NCBI GenBank assembly: GCA_022072055.1
Contig: JAJVIK010000002.1
Location: 1-64,000, forward strand
Length of the DNA: 64,000 nucleotides
Origin: a bacterium
GTDB lineage: Bacteria; Hinthialibacterota; Hinthialibacteria; OLB16
Direction of reading: 5' to 3'
In this document: positions 25,678 through 35,919 of the stretch, piece by piece
Numbering within the stretch: position 1 is the first letter of the stretch
Layout of the letters: each line of letters starts with the position of its first letter
Position numbers and translations under genes: made by a program
The notes under the pieces: generated by a model
What the model saw: the letters and a program-made list of their open reading frames with translations, nothing else
The model's database searches: none
Told to the model about the DNA's origin: nothing

Positions 25678-26720
25678 GCGCCCGCGATCTTATTCTCGAA
25701 ATGGTCACGGCTTGGCAGGACGAGCTTTCTGATCAGGAAGCGTCCGCTCGGCTGAGTTGCATCCTTGCCGACCTCCGCTTCCTCGAACGCACTAAATTCA
25801 ATACCTACGTACCCACTCTCTATTCGCGCCATCCATCCGTATTTGCGGAACGGTTCCACAGCTGGCTCAACAATCCAAACCTCACCTCAGCCGAGAAACG
25901 CGACCTGTTCGAGTTCACCCACTGCATCGCGTTCTTCTCCTTTGATGATTTTGTGGCCATGTTCCAGAACGCCTTCTCTGGACCGATCAGCCGTTGGTGC
26001 ATGAGCCACGCAGGCATTTGCCTTACACAAACGGGTTGGCAAGACCTGCTCAATGAGGAGCGCTTCAATCACACTTGGTTCTGTCCCATCACCGACAGCC
26101 TCCTCATCAGTGTCTTTCACCATGTCAATGGAATCGAAGGGAAAGAACGCAAACCGGCCTTCCGCGACCTGAAGCACTTTGGCGATGTAGAGAAGATCCG
26201 CAAATACATCGACCAACAGAAATACAAGAGAATCGTGCTCCTAGAGGACTTCGTCGGCACCGGCATGCAATCCGAGGCGACAGTCGAGTGGGCTGTCAGA
26301 ACGCTCGATCTCCCAGTGATGTTCTGCCCGATGATCATCGCCACCGAGGGCGCAGATCGGTATCGCAGTCTGAAGGCAAAACTGGACGCGGCAAGGCCTG
26401 GGCTCCCCGATCTCCCGGAGTTCAATTTTAAGCCTGTTTTCGAACTAAGCAGCGATTGCTTCGTCTACTCTTGCGATACGCCACAGGATTCGCTATTTGA
26501 TCGGGTTCGCAAAATGGCCGAAGAGATTCATACCCGACTCTGCAAGTCGCAGGAGGAGTGCAAAGAAGGGGCTCTTGGCTATTGGAATGACGACTCGCCT
26601 CAGAAGGGAGCCACCGTGATCATGTTTTCCAACACGCCGGACAACTCTTTGCCGCTTTTCCATCATGGTGCTGGAGCATGGAAACCGCTTTTCCCCCGAG
26701 TGGCGCGCCAACCCCTATGA
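25674..26720 (+). CDS. PRTase-like (PRTase-CE type) protein of a predicted conflict system
   Basis: The product is 348 residues. Around residues 188-205 IVLLEDFVGTGMQSEATVE matches the phosphoribosyltransferase-fold signature in which two acidic residues and a GTG turn bind PRPP. The N-terminal half is helical; the C-terminal part is of unknown fold. Proteins of this kind (PRTase-CE) have been predicted as conflict-system components together with ORC/CDC6-like ATPases. The gene overlaps both neighbours by ATGA. It may act as an effector or nucleotide-dependent sensor (inference). The family assignment rests on the motif and the neighbour. Confidence 0.7.
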   Translation: MSARDLILEMVTAWQDELSDQEASARLSCILADLRFLERTKFNTYVPTLYSRHPSVFAERFHSWLNNPNLTSAEKRDLFEFTHCIAFFSFDDFVAMFQNAFSGPISRWCMSHAGICLTQTGWQDLLNEERFNHTWFCPITDSLLISVFHHVNGIEGKERKPAFRDLKHFGDVEKIRKYIDQQKYKRIVLLEDFVGTGMQSEATVEWAVRTLDLPVMFCPMIIATEGADRYRSLKAKLDAARPGLPDLPEFNFKPVFELSSDCFVYSCDTPQDSLFDRVRKMAEEIHTRLCKSQEECKEGALGYWNDDSPQKGATVIMFSNTPDNSLPLFHHGAGAWKPLFPRVARQPL

Positions 26721-28855
26721 AGCCTTTCCTTTCCAACCCGTTCACTGAAGCATACGTGACTCACACGGTCTCAGGCGAGCACTTCGTGAGGTTCTTCAGC
26801 CCAGTGCTTGTGGCGTCGGCGGGTGCAATTCTTCAGTCCGGGAATGTCGTGATCAAGGGAACCCAAGGCTCCGGAAAAAGTATGCTCCTGCGGCTCCTCG
26901 ATCCCGAGATCCGAATAGCCTATTTCAAGGTCGATCCAGAAGAAAGGTCGACGGAGACCCGCTTCCCGATTTCGCAAAATCTCCGCAAATTCATCTCCAC
27001 ACGAGTGGACCTTAACAAGAGTGGATTGCTCGACATCGCCAACACCCTGCCCAGCGAACCGTCGTCGGATGACATAGAAGATTTGGCAAAGTCCTTTGCA
27101 GACTTCTTCAATTACTGGCTGTTACGCGGCTTACTGATCTGCATCGACACTATTTGCGAGAAGCCGGAGGCGTTCGTCAGCTTGATCCAGGCCGACCACA
27201 AGGATGCATTCGCTACGGAGCTCGCAGCCCAGGACTGTTGGTTTGACTTCCTTTCCACCGTCATCGACTGGGAGAGCCTCAAGCGTAAGGTCAAGGACAG
27301 GGTGATCGCCTACCGGGCTTGGGCGAACGGCAATCGGGATCTTCCAGATTCGATTCGCAAATCGCGAACGATGATTGGCGAACCGCTAGCCCGAGCCTCA
27401 GGGCAACTAAAATTGTCCGGCGTCATTTCGGAGGCAACCAATGTCTTCGCAACCATCGATCAGATCGAAGCCCTGTGGATGCAAGGCCAAGGCAAGCGCG
27501 CACTCGGACAACGCCTCCGCAATGAACTCCACGAAGTGCTTGGCAAACGCGATGACCGCGTCTCCTACCGCATTGGGGCACGGCGCTATGACTGGGGCAA
27601 AGGCGGCTCCCTCGCCATGCGCGACGGTCGCCAGCTTGAAGAGGGCAGAGACTACCAAGTCTTTGACATCGATGCGCTGCTGAGACGCGGTGAATACGCC
27701 AAGAACTGGACTTTCCGCATATTAGCCAAAGATGTTTTTAAAAGGCGTGTTCAAACCACCTTTCCCGATGCTGCGGAATTACCGAAGGACCTGCACAAAC
27801 CCGAGCAGTTCTTCGGTCCCTCACCAACCCCGCAGGAGGTTGTCGCCGAAGCCATAAAAAGGCCCGAGTTTGAGAAGTTGATCAAACTGGATTCCGAGTG
27901 GCCCGAGGCATGGCGGGTCGAAATCAAGAAGGTTTATCATAAAGAGTTGACTGGCATTCCTCAGCCGTCACCGGAGCATTCTCCTGTCGATCCCCTCAAC
28001 GCCCTTCTCCTCGCTGCGTGGGGCCTGCAAACAGAGGGAAAAGGCAAAGCAAAGGAGCGCATGAATCGCGCACGACTTAATGCACCCCAATCCACCGACG
28101 AAGCGCCTTGGAACTCGGCTAAAGTGTATTGGCGCAAAGAGCGCTACCCACAGGCAGTTCTGCAGTTAGTGTCTCGCCATCAACAAAAAATGCTTTGGTG
28201 GGGTGAGTCCAAGGTGCTCTCCCTCTGCGGCAGCAACATCCTCCAATATATCACGATATGCCGCTTTACGTGGGATTATTGGCAGCGCCTCACCGATGGC
28301 ATGCGTACGCCCCAAGGTCAGCGCAAATGCATTGTCCCCGCGCAAATTCAGTCACGTGCGGTCCTGGAAGCCTCGCGAAAGGTGTACGAAGTGCTGATGC
28401 GACAGCCAGGTCAACCAGCGGGCGATGTGCGCAGCCGCTTCCTCAACGAAGTAGCATCTTGGCTGCGCGCCGGGCTACTCGATGACAAATCCATGTCCAA
28501 TCCCGGCCAGAACGGCTTCTCCTTGCGGGTCAGTGAGTTGGAGAGGAACGAGGCCCTTCGCCAGCTCATCGAGGAGGCTGTCGGATGGGGCGACCTGTAC
28601 GAGATGGATCACACCTCGAAGATTAAGTCTGAGCACGCTAGCGAGCCGCGCAAAAAATACTACATCAACCCTGCGCTCTCACCCTTCTACGAGCTTCCGG
28701 AAGCCCATACCAAGGAACCCGTCTATGCCAAGATTGAGGACATTTTGAAACTCGCTAAAGCCGCGGGTGTGTTGCCCAAGGAAGTCCCGGACAGTATTGC
28801 GTCGTCACCAATGAAAGACCCCAACCAAGCCTGGCTTTTCCCCGAAGTAATATGA
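26717..28855 (+). CDS. ORC/CDC6-like P-loop ATPase
   Basis: The product is 712 residues from the ATG at 26717, overlapping the preceding stop (ATGA). The Walker A is KGTQGSGKSMLLRLL (about residues 47-61). After it comes a region with DPEERSTETRF and a helical ATPase lid-like segment. The long C-terminal part is mixed helical, with a winged-helix-like segment near 560-640, and has no membrane segment. This resembles the ORC-CDC6-like ATPases that partner PRTase-CE proteins. It probably provides the nucleotide switch that recognises invading DNA and controls the PRTase-like partner (inference). The Walker B was not certain by eye. Confidence 0.7.
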   Translation: MKPFLSNPFTEAYVTHTVSGEHFVRFFSPVLVASAGAILQSGNVVIKGTQGSGKSMLLRLLDPEIRIAYFKVDPEERSTETRFPISQNLRKFISTRVDLNKSGLLDIANTLPSEPSSDDIEDLAKSFADFFNYWLLRGLLICIDTICEKPEAFVSLIQADHKDAFATELAAQDCWFDFLSTVIDWESLKRKVKDRVIAYRAWANGNRDLPDSIRKSRTMIGEPLARASGQLKLSGVISEATNVFATIDQIEALWMQGQGKRALGQRLRNELHEVLGKRDDRVSYRIGARRYDWGKGGSLAMRDGRQLEEGRDYQVFDIDALLRRGEYAKNWTFRILAKDVFKRRVQTTFPDAAELPKDLHKPEQFFGPSPTPQEVVAEAIKRPEFEKLIKLDSEWPEAWRVEIKKVYHKELTGIPQPSPEHSPVDPLNALLLAAWGLQTEGKGKAKERMNRARLNAPQSTDEAPWNSAKVYWRKERYPQAVLQLVSRHQQKMLWWGESKVLSLCGSNILQYITICRFTWDYWQRLTDGMRTPQGQRKCIVPAQIQSRAVLEASRKVYEVLMRQPGQPAGDVRSRFLNEVASWLRAGLLDDKSMSNPGQNGFSLRVSELERNEALRQLIEEAVGWGDLYEMDHTSKIKSEHASEPRKKYYINPALSPFYELPEAHTKEPVYAKIEDILKLAKAAGVLPKEVPDSIASSPMKDPNQAWLFPEVI

Positions 28856-29871
28856 CAGCGAAGTCGCCATTCCGCCCTTGGGGACAGCTTGAGTGGGCGC
28901 TCGATCTGAGTGCCCAACGTAAGTGGCGTTTCTTGGGGTGTGTCGCCCCTGAAGAACGGTCCATCTCAGCGCTTATGGCACTGCACCGGAGTGACTTGCT
29001 GGAGAGCATCGAAATGCTCCGAGTCATCGACACCGAACCAGCGGACAGCGCCGCTGAAGAGGTTAGAATCCGCGAGCGGTTGGCCAGCTGCACCACAGAA
29101 GGACTTTCAATTCAACCGACAGAAGTCGCGCTCGAAGCACCTCTGCAAAACGCGGCTTGGAAACAAAAATTCGATTTCTCGCCGGTAACTCACTTCTGTC
29201 TTGACATCAGTTCTCTGCCCAAACGGTTCTTTTTTCAAGCGATCAAGTCGGCGCTGACCTCACCTAGTGTGCGCGACTTTCTTATCGTATATTCGACGCC
29301 ACTAAGTTATCCTGAGGGGGCACTGTCCGGCAATTGCAGGGATTGGGGAGCAATCACTGGTTTTGGCTGCGTAGATCCTGATAAGCAGCGCGTTGCGGCC
29401 TCGCGTTGGATCGTCGGCGCGGGATTTGCCGTGGGTGGATTGCACGTTCATCTCGAAGGTCGAGGTAGCGGCATCAATGTTGATGTCTTAATCCCGTTCC
29501 CTGCTGAACCATGGCGATCCGTCCGCCGCTCATGGGAGTCCGCGCGTGCAATCGAAGAGGCGCTCGGATCCGATCCAGAAAATAGTATGTCTGAAGTCAA
29601 GCCACGCTTCCATCAGGTTGGTGCATTGGACACTTGCACGTGCTTCGACAAATTGCTCAGCCTAACCCAACACGCTACGACCGCTGCAGCCTTGGCACCC
29701 CTTGGCCCGAAACCGCTTTCAGTCGCCATGTGTTTACTTGCCTCCCAGGCCGACCATTATCCGGTTTATTATGCTCAGCCGAAGACCTATGCTTTAAACT
29801 ATTCTTCCGGTTTCAGAACCACTTACGCCTACTGGATTAAGCATGACGGCGTAAATCTGTATCAAGTGTAG
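28852..29871 (+). CDS. Unknown fourth component of the methyltransferase/PRTase operon
   Basis: The product is 339 residues and overlaps the ATPase gene by 4 bp (ATGA), so it belongs to the same system. I do not recognise the family. The segment HFCLDISSLPKRFFFQAI (near residues 113-130) followed by FLIVYSTPLSY suggests alternating strands and helices of a Rossmann-like alpha/beta domain. No nuclease, protease or membrane motif is evident. The protein is soluble. It could be a sensor domain, a nucleotide-binding component or a new effector. Confidence 0.7.
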   Translation: MTAKSPFRPWGQLEWALDLSAQRKWRFLGCVAPEERSISALMALHRSDLLESIEMLRVIDTEPADSAAEEVRIRERLASCTTEGLSIQPTEVALEAPLQNAAWKQKFDFSPVTHFCLDISSLPKRFFFQAIKSALTSPSVRDFLIVYSTPLSYPEGALSGNCRDWGAITGFGCVDPDKQRVAASRWIVGAGFAVGGLHVHLEGRGSGINVDVLIPFPAEPWRSVRRSWESARAIEEALGSDPENSMSEVKPRFHQVGALDTCTCFDKLLSLTQHATTAAALAPLGPKPLSVAMCLLASQADHYPVYYAQPKTYALNYSSGFRTTYAYWIKHDGVNLYQV

Positions 29872-29887
29872 TCATATTAGATGTTAC

Positions 29888-30060
29888 ATGATCTTTGGGC
29901 GCGAGAAGAGCATCACCACCTACAACCTTGCGCCGACAAACATGCTGCTGCACGGGGGTTAAGGATTCGGAGTTTGAAACCTTCCACTGGACACGCTGAC
30001 CAACGACTGGGGCATGCTGCGCGAGACCAATCCGGCGAAGATAACCGAATTTGAGAGTGA
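29888..30060 (+). pseudogene. Frameshifted fragment of a type I methyltransferase (hsdM-like) gene
   Basis: Translated with frame changes, the stretch reads IFGREKSITTYNLAPTNMLLHG, then a piece ending TLTNDWGMLRETNPAK. These match the conserved HsdM segments that normally read like GQExNxTTYNLARMNMLLHG and the DTLxNDW region. Stops and frame jumps make it non-functional. It is unlike the intact hsdM at 39026, so it derives from another type I system formerly present next to hsdR. Confidence 0.65.
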
Positions 30061-30110
30061 ATTCCCAAAATTCTCCCCTTATCCACTAGCCAGAGATATG
30101 GATCCGCCCC

Positions 30111-33100
30111 TCACCCCACCCAATCCACACACAACAGACTCGCCTGTTCCAGCACGGTCTGCGTCGCCTTCTCCTGCATATCGGGCGGATAGCCGTACTT
30201 CTTGAGGATGCGCTTGACCATGATCCGCAGGCGGGCGCGGACAGCTTCCCGCTCCGTCCAGTCGAACGTCACGTTCCTCCGAATCGCGTCCACCAGTTCT
30301 TTGGCGATGACCTTCAGCGTTGGCTCCCCAAGCACCTTGACGGCGCTGTCGTTCACTTCAAGGGCATCATAAAAGGCGAGTTCATCCTCGGTAAGGTCTA
30401 ATTCGTCCCCGCGCTTAGCGGCTTCCCGCATGTCGCGGGCGAGTTCGATCAGTTCTTCGATGACCGCCGCCGTTTCAATGGTACGGTTCTGGTACTTCCG
30501 AAGAGATTGTTCGAGGAGACCGCCGAATGAGCGTGATTGAATGAGGAACTTCCTCTCGCGCACCTTGAGTTCGTTCTGCAGGAGTTTCCGGAGGAGTTCC
30601 ACCGCGAGGTTCTTGTGCGGCATATCCCGGACCTCGGCAAGGAAGTCTTCGGAAAGAATTGAGATGTCCGGTTTCTTGATTCCCGCTGAGGCGTACAGGT
30701 CGATCACTTCATCGGAAGCCACCGCGCGGGAGATAATCTGTCGGATCGCGGATTCAATCTCATCCGCCGACTTGGCTTTCCCTCGTTCCTCTCCCTTGGC
30801 GAGCGCCGACCGTACGGCTTGGAAGAATCCCACGTCGTCACGAATTTCAAGCGCCTTCTCGTGCGGCACCGAAAGCGCGAACGCCTTGGACAGTTCCGTG
30901 ACCGCCTGGAGGAATCGCTTCTTGTAGTCGTCTGGGGTCGAGTCCTTCCGGGAGTTCTCCAGAATATGCTCCTGGGCGGCGGCGAGCAGCGACACCTGCT
31001 GACCGGCGTTGGCCCTTGCCCAGCTGCTCCAGTCGAAACCATGGAAGAAGTCCCTGCACACTTCGTACTTCTCCACCATAATGGCGACGGCCTGGTCCTG
31101 ATCGATCGCGGTCTCCCCGGCTCCCCCGCTTTCGGTGTAGGTCGCGAGCGCCTGCTTCAGTTCCGGGGCGAGGCCGAGGTAATCGACGACCAGACCACCC
31201 GGCTTGTCGCGGAACACGCGGTTGACTCGGGCGATGGCCTGCATCAACCCGTGACCACGCATCGGTTTGTCCATGTACATCGTGTGAAGGCAGGGCGCGT
31301 CGAACCCGGTGAGCCACATATCTCGGACGATCACGATCTTGAACGGGTCTTTCGGGTCCTTGAACCGAGCGGCTAGGCCGTCACGCCGGGGCTTGTTGCG
31401 GATGTGCGTTTGCCATTCAATTGGATCCGGAGCCGCACCGGTCATCACGACCTTCATCACCCCCTGGGCGTCGTCTTCGTCATGCCATTCGGGGCGGATG
31501 CGGCGGAGGGCTTCGTAGACCTCCACGCAAATTCGGCGGCTCATGCAGACAATCATGGCTTTCCCATCGATCACTTCGAGCCGTGTCTCCCAGTGCCTCA
31601 CTAGATCCTCGGCGATCAGCCGAATCCTTCGGTCCGAGCCGACGATAGACTCAAGCGCCGCCCACTTGGTCTTGAGCCGCTCCTTGTGAGCCATTTCTTC
31701 GCCTTCGGTGGCCTCTTCGAAGTCGCGGTCGAGATTCGGTTTCTCCGCTTCGGCCAGGGCCAACTTGGCGAGGCGGCTTTCATAAAAGATCGGAACGGTG
31801 GCCTTGTCTTCCACAGCTCGTTGAATGTCGTAGATGCTGATGTATTCTCCGAACACGGATCGAGTGTTGGCGTCGGTCGATTCAATCGGCGTCCCGGTGA
31901 ACCCGATGAACGAGGCGTTCGGGAGGGCGTCCCGCATGTGGCGGGCGAACCCGTCGATGAAATCGTACTGGCTGCGGTGGGCTTCATCGGCGATCACCAC
32001 GATGTTCCGCCGATCCGACAGGAGCGGATGCTGTTCGCCTTTGCCTTCCGGGAAGAACTTCTGCACCGTAGTGAACACGACTCCCCCGCTAACCACCTTG
32101 AGGAGTTCCCGGAGGTGGTCCCGATTCTCGGCCTGCACAGGTTTCTGGCGCAGGAGTTCGGCGCACCGGGAGAAGGTCCCGTGAAGTTGGCCGTCGAGGT
32201 CGTTCCGGTCCGTGAGGATCACCAGCGTCGGGTTCTCCATCTTCGGTTCCACCACCAGCCGCCCGGCGTAAAACGCCATGGTGAGCGACTTGCCGGAACC
32301 CTGGGTGTGCCACACCACGCCGACGCGCTTGTCCCCGGTCGGGAGCGAAGCCCGGACGGTTTCCTCGACCGCGTTGCTGACCGCGTGGAATTGGTGGTAC
32401 CCGGCCATCTTCTTGATCAGGGAACCGTTGTTGGGGTCTTCTTCGAAGACGATGAAATGACGGACCAGGTCGAGGAAGCGCCGTTTGTCGAAGGCCCCGC
32501 GCAGCAGTACTTCCAGTTGCGGCAGAGAAGCGGGGGCGAGGGTCTCACCTTCAATGGTGCGCCAGGGCATGAACCGCTCCCGGTCGGCGCTGATCGTGCC
32601 GACGCGGGCTTCGAGGCCGTCCGAGACGGCGAGGATGGCGTTGTAGGTGAACAGGGAAGGGATCTGCTGTTTGTAGGTTTGCAGTTGATTGAACGCGGCC
32701 CAGATGTCCGCGTTCTCGTCCGCCGCGTTCTTGAGTTCGATCACTGCGAGGGGGAGGCCGTTGACGAAGACGACCACATCGGGTCGCCGGTTGTGCCGAC
32801 TCTCGATCACGGTGAACTGGTTGACCACGAGCCAGTCGTTGGCGTCGGGATCGGCGAAGTCCAGCAGTCGAACAATCTCCGCGCCGACGCTGCCGTCCTC
32901 GCGGCGGCATTCGACGGCAATCCCGTCGACCAGCATCTTATGGAAGGCGCGGTTGTTGGCGATCAAGGAGGGAGACTGCGGGACGGTGATCTTCCGGACG
33001 GCTTCCTCAAGGGCGGCATTGGGGACCTGCGGGTTGAGCCGGCCCAGGGCGATCCAGAGGCGGTTGTTGAGGACCACATCCCCAAACCCGGTCCGCTCGG

Positions 33101-33209
33101 CGTGAACCTCCCCCGGCGCGATCTCCTGACCGTGGACCGCCACATAGCCCAGTTCGCAAAACCAGGAAAGGGCCGCTTCTTCAACGGTGGATTCGGTCAA
33201 TGGGGCCAT
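30111..33209 (-). CDS. hsdR: Type I restriction endonuclease subunit R
   Basis: The product is 1032 residues, with GGAAGG 5 bp before the ATG. The N-terminal nuclease domain has [21 protein letters not shown] split as a D-x(n)-ExK site (about 135-160). The helicase core follows: [14 protein letters not shown] (Walker A), [10 protein letters not shown] (DEAH box), FIGFTGTP (motif III) and later [14 protein letters not shown]-type motifs. HsdR translocates and cuts DNA in complex with HsdM and HsdS. It lies 133 bp downstream of an IetAS-type pair, at the end of the minus-strand restriction locus. Confidence 0.95.
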   Translation of the reverse strand: MAPLTESTVEEAALSWFCELGYVAVHGQEIAPGEVHAERTGFGDVVLNNRLWIALGRLNPQVPNAALEEAVRKITVPQSPSLIANNRAFHKMLVDGIAVECRREDGSVGAEIVRLLDFADPDANDWLVVNQFTVIESRHNRRPDVVVFVNGLPLAVIELKNAADENADIWAAFNQLQTYKQQIPSLFTYNAILAVSDGLEARVGTISADRERFMPWRTIEGETLAPASLPQLEVLLRGAFDKRRFLDLVRHFIVFEEDPNNGSLIKKMAGYHQFHAVSNAVEETVRASLPTGDKRVGVVWHTQGSGKSLTMAFYAGRLVVEPKMENPTLVILTDRNDLDGQLHGTFSRCAELLRQKPVQAENRDHLRELLKVVSGGVVFTTVQKFFPEGKGEQHPLLSDRRNIVVIADEAHRSQYDFIDGFARHMRDALPNASFIGFTGTPIESTDANTRSVFGEYISIYDIQRAVEDKATVPIFYESRLAKLALAEAEKPNLDRDFEEATEGEEMAHKERLKTKWAALESIVGSDRRIRLIAEDLVRHWETRLEVIDGKAMIVCMSRRICVEVYEALRRIRPEWHDEDDAQGVMKVVMTGAAPDPIEWQTHIRNKPRRDGLAARFKDPKDPFKIVIVRDMWLTGFDAPCLHTMYMDKPMRGHGLMQAIARVNRVFRDKPGGLVVDYLGLAPELKQALATYTESGGAGETAIDQDQAVAIMVEKYEVCRDFFHGFDWSSWARANAGQQVSLLAAAQEHILENSRKDSTPDDYKKRFLQAVTELSKAFALSVPHEKALEIRDDVGFFQAVRSALAKGEERGKAKSADEIESAIRQIISRAVASDEVIDLYASAGIKKPDISILSEDFLAEVRDMPHKNLAVELLRKLLQNELKVRERKFLIQSRSFGGLLEQSLRKYQNRTIETAAVIEELIELARDMREAAKRGDELDLTEDELAFYDALEVNDSAVKVLGEPTLKVIAKELVDAIRRNVTFDWTEREAVRARLRIMVKRILKKYGYPPDMQEKATQTVLEQASLLCVDWVG

Positions 33210-33342
33210 TATTTCCTTCCAATGTGAGGCCTTTGGGGTTCAGAGTCAAATCGAGTCTTGGGACCGTCGTAACCCTTTCTCCCGCTTTTATTTATTTCAT
33301 GCTCCACAACAATGAAAAGAGAGCATGGTTGCGTCCTCCATA

Positions 33343-35919
33343 TCAACGTCCCTCCCTTGTGCGAATCTCGACGGCGGACGCTATACGGGTGCGAATTTCT
33401 TCATAGATGGCAATGTCGATACCCTCAGCGACCTCAAGGGTCACTGCTAGTCCGTAAGCGACGGGTTGTTGAATGCTCGCCGCATCTTTTCTGCAATTGA
33501 CTTTGATCGTCAGGTTGGCGTCGTCAGTGATCGCGAAGGCTCGGTCGCCTTCAAATACCTCGTGCTGCACTGTTCCCCGTCGAGATGCTTTTGTGTCAAC
33601 GTCGGCACGACTTGTCGCAATGGCGCTGCCATCCACCTCGAACCACAATCCGGCAGAGCGGTAACGCTGAGTCCTCGCCGCAACTGGAGACATCCAGGCC
33701 AAGGTGACCGTAAGTCGCCGCCATTCACGGCGCGCACCAAGCGAGGGAGGCAGGGGCAAAGAGAAGAGATGTGCTTCTTCGTCGCCAAGCTGACCGAAAC
33801 CAAGCAACGTCGCGCGCTGTTCGGTACAAGACAAAACACGATTACTGTCAGGTACGCCGTAACCCAACCAGCGGCTGATCAAACTCCGAACCTGGTGTCC
33901 GTTGTTCGGAGTTTGAAGAATGGCACGAAGTCGATCTGCTATCTCACCCCAGGAACAACCATGAATCACCATAGCCTTCAGAAGCGGTGCCAAATACGGT
34001 CTCAACTCAATATCGGGTGCCTGCTCCTCGAATATCTCAAGCAGCGCATCGTGGCAGGATGCGGTCATTCGGGAAACCAAAGCGGCGGCATTGCTGGTTC
34101 CACAGCAGTAGGCGACCTTGGTCAGGTCTCCGGAAACGGCACTCGGGGAAGCCACTTTGTTTCCAGGTGCAATTCGCATGCGCCGTGCTTTGAAGGTCGC
34201 ATCGACAGTGGTTCCGAGCGGCTCTGTGTAGAGAAACCTGCCCCCGTTGAAAAGGAGGTCGGGCTTAACGGCTCTGCGATAGCCACTTCCAAATGGCGAA
34301 ACGGGACTTGGCAGCAGACTTTCGAACAAGTTCACCGCATAGTCCATGTTAGGCACGGTTGCCGAATCATGGTGAAGTGCGCCTATGGTGAGGCCATTGA
34401 TGCTTTCGCCGGGAGAGAGCATCTTCCGGTGCCGCGCATCCTCATAAAGCGCCTTGACGACTCGAGCTTCCTTCTCGGTAGTCGTCAGCGCATCGAATTC
34501 AGTCTTCGACATGCGGGTTTCGATGTCATCCGGATGGTTCCCCGCACTGATGACGAAAAGAACTCCATACTGGATACTCAGCCAATCGAGGAGTCGGGCC
34601 AACGGACTCAACGCTTGAGTGAACTGCCGACATGGGTCGCCAATGGAGAAGTTGATGATGCGTACAGTTGGTGCCGCAGGATCGGCCGTCCCTTCTCCCT
34701 CGAATATGCGGCGGACGGCCCGGTGAATGTAATCGACCACCAGCACATCATCTGGAATCTGCTCCGGACGGGGCGAATCAATCCATGGGATGGGCTTCAT
34801 GATCGGACGCACGTAAACAGGGCGAGCCAGTGGTGGCGCGTCATCGCTCAAGTCCCCGCAGCAAACCAGGGAGGCCATTGCAGTTCCATGCATCCGATCC
34901 GCAACGGTGTACTCAGAGGCATAGTCGTCCGGGTCGTCGATAATCAGGCGGTTTTCAAGTAATCCATGATTTGCCAGAGGCAGGCCATCAAGAATCGCAA
35001 CCACAGGGTCGCCTGTTGGGAGGGGGGCCGCTCCTATGTCATGATCCAACAATTCGCCCTTAATCGGGTTCCTTCCAGTTGCCATTTGGCCAACCGGCCT
35101 AAAAAACATTACGCTGTCGCACTTGATCAAGTCAACTTCGGGGTGATCGATAATCTGTTGGGCGGCATTGCCTGGAATTTCAGCGAGTAAGGCGTGGTAG
35201 GCAATATCAGCGATGGTGCAGTTGCCCAATAGTGATCCGCCAAGCTCTTCGATGAGCGTCTGAACTTGCCCTTGAGCATTCTGGCGCTTTTCGTCCGCAC
35301 CTCGGAACCACAATTCGACCTCGAAGCGGATGGCGCGTCTGCCATCGTGTTCCAAATCCTCGTGCCAAGCAGCGAGCACACCCGTTTCCTCGATCCGATC
35401 TTGAACTCCCCACCGGCGGATATCCTTGAGACACAGAAACACTTCGCGGAATTTGGTAAGCCCACGCTCGAATGTCATATTCGGATCTGCTTGATATCGG
35501 TGCCATAGCGAGAGCATCTCAATCAGCGCCCGATGATTTGTCATGACGAGATAGAGTCGCCCGCTAAGCTCCCTGTTTGCATTCTGTGTGTCGTAGAAAT
35601 CCTCGTCGGGCGCGATTTCGTCATTTTCCAATTCGGCCATCCATTCAAGTCCGGGAATCCGCCTTACAGCGTTTGCGAAATTCTCGACGCCGCCAACCGT
35701 TTCAATCACCAGCACCTGCTCTGGATCGGCTCCTGCTGCTGTCTGCTGTAACTCCACGCGCCGTGCATTAAACTCGGTTTGAAGCTGAGTAAAAATCGGA
35801 GAAAGTCGCTGTCCTTGCCTGTCAAGAGACGGCCTGTGGATGCGCGGAAAGCCAGGCGGCCGCCGGGACCAGTCGGCGGTTTCGGGAGTTGGAAACAGCA
35901 ACAACGGATGTTCCGCCAC
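33343..35919 (-). CDS. ietS: IetS-like subtilase (serine protease) of an IetAS-type defence pair
   Basis: The product is 858 residues with a GTG start at 35919, one base overlapping the stop of the AAA gene, and GGAGG upstream. The subtilisin catalytic triad is present: VVAILDGLPL (Asp), MHGTAMASLV (His) and CCGTSNAAALV (Ser), between about residues 290 and 640. There is no signal peptide, so it acts in the cytoplasm. The pairing of an AAA ATPase of about 330 residues with a cytoplasmic subtilase matches IetAS, an anti-phage system first noticed as a plasmid incompatibility locus. The symbol is by architecture, not alignment. Confidence 0.85.
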   Translation of the reverse strand: MAEHPLLLFPTPETADWSRRPPGFPRIHRPSLDRQGQRLSPIFTQLQTEFNARRVELQQTAAGADPEQVLVIETVGGVENFANAVRRIPGLEWMAELENDEIAPDEDFYDTQNANRELSGRLYLVMTNHRALIEMLSLWHRYQADPNMTFERGLTKFREVFLCLKDIRRWGVQDRIEETGVLAAWHEDLEHDGRRAIRFEVELWFRGADEKRQNAQGQVQTLIEELGGSLLGNCTIADIAYHALLAEIPGNAAQQIIDHPEVDLIKCDSVMFFRPVGQMATGRNPIKGELLDHDIGAAPLPTGDPVVAILDGLPLANHGLLENRLIIDDPDDYASEYTVADRMHGTAMASLVCCGDLSDDAPPLARPVYVRPIMKPIPWIDSPRPEQIPDDVLVVDYIHRAVRRIFEGEGTADPAAPTVRIINFSIGDPCRQFTQALSPLARLLDWLSIQYGVLFVISAGNHPDDIETRMSKTEFDALTTTEKEARVVKALYEDARHRKMLSPGESINGLTIGALHHDSATVPNMDYAVNLFESLLPSPVSPFGSGYRRAVKPDLLFNGGRFLYTEPLGTTVDATFKARRMRIAPGNKVASPSAVSGDLTKVAYCCGTSNAAALVSRMTASCHDALLEIFEEQAPDIELRPYLAPLLKAMVIHGCSWGEIADRLRAILQTPNNGHQVRSLISRWLGYGVPDSNRVLSCTEQRATLLGFGQLGDEEAHLFSLPLPPSLGARREWRRLTVTLAWMSPVAARTQRYRSAGLWFEVDGSAIATSRADVDTKASRRGTVQHEVFEGDRAFAITDDANLTIKVNCRKDAASIQQPVAYGLAVTLEVAEGIDIAIYEEIRTRIASAVEIRTREGR

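Noticed and set aside
31686-33227. Long plus-strand open frame antisense to hsdR
   Set aside because: It lies wholly within the clear hsdR gene, and its translation lacks any family pattern; high GC makes long antisense frames common.
33210-33342. Terminator between the subtilase and hsdR
   Set aside because: A 7-bp inverted repeat with a 16-nt loop is present but no T-tract follows on the minus strand.
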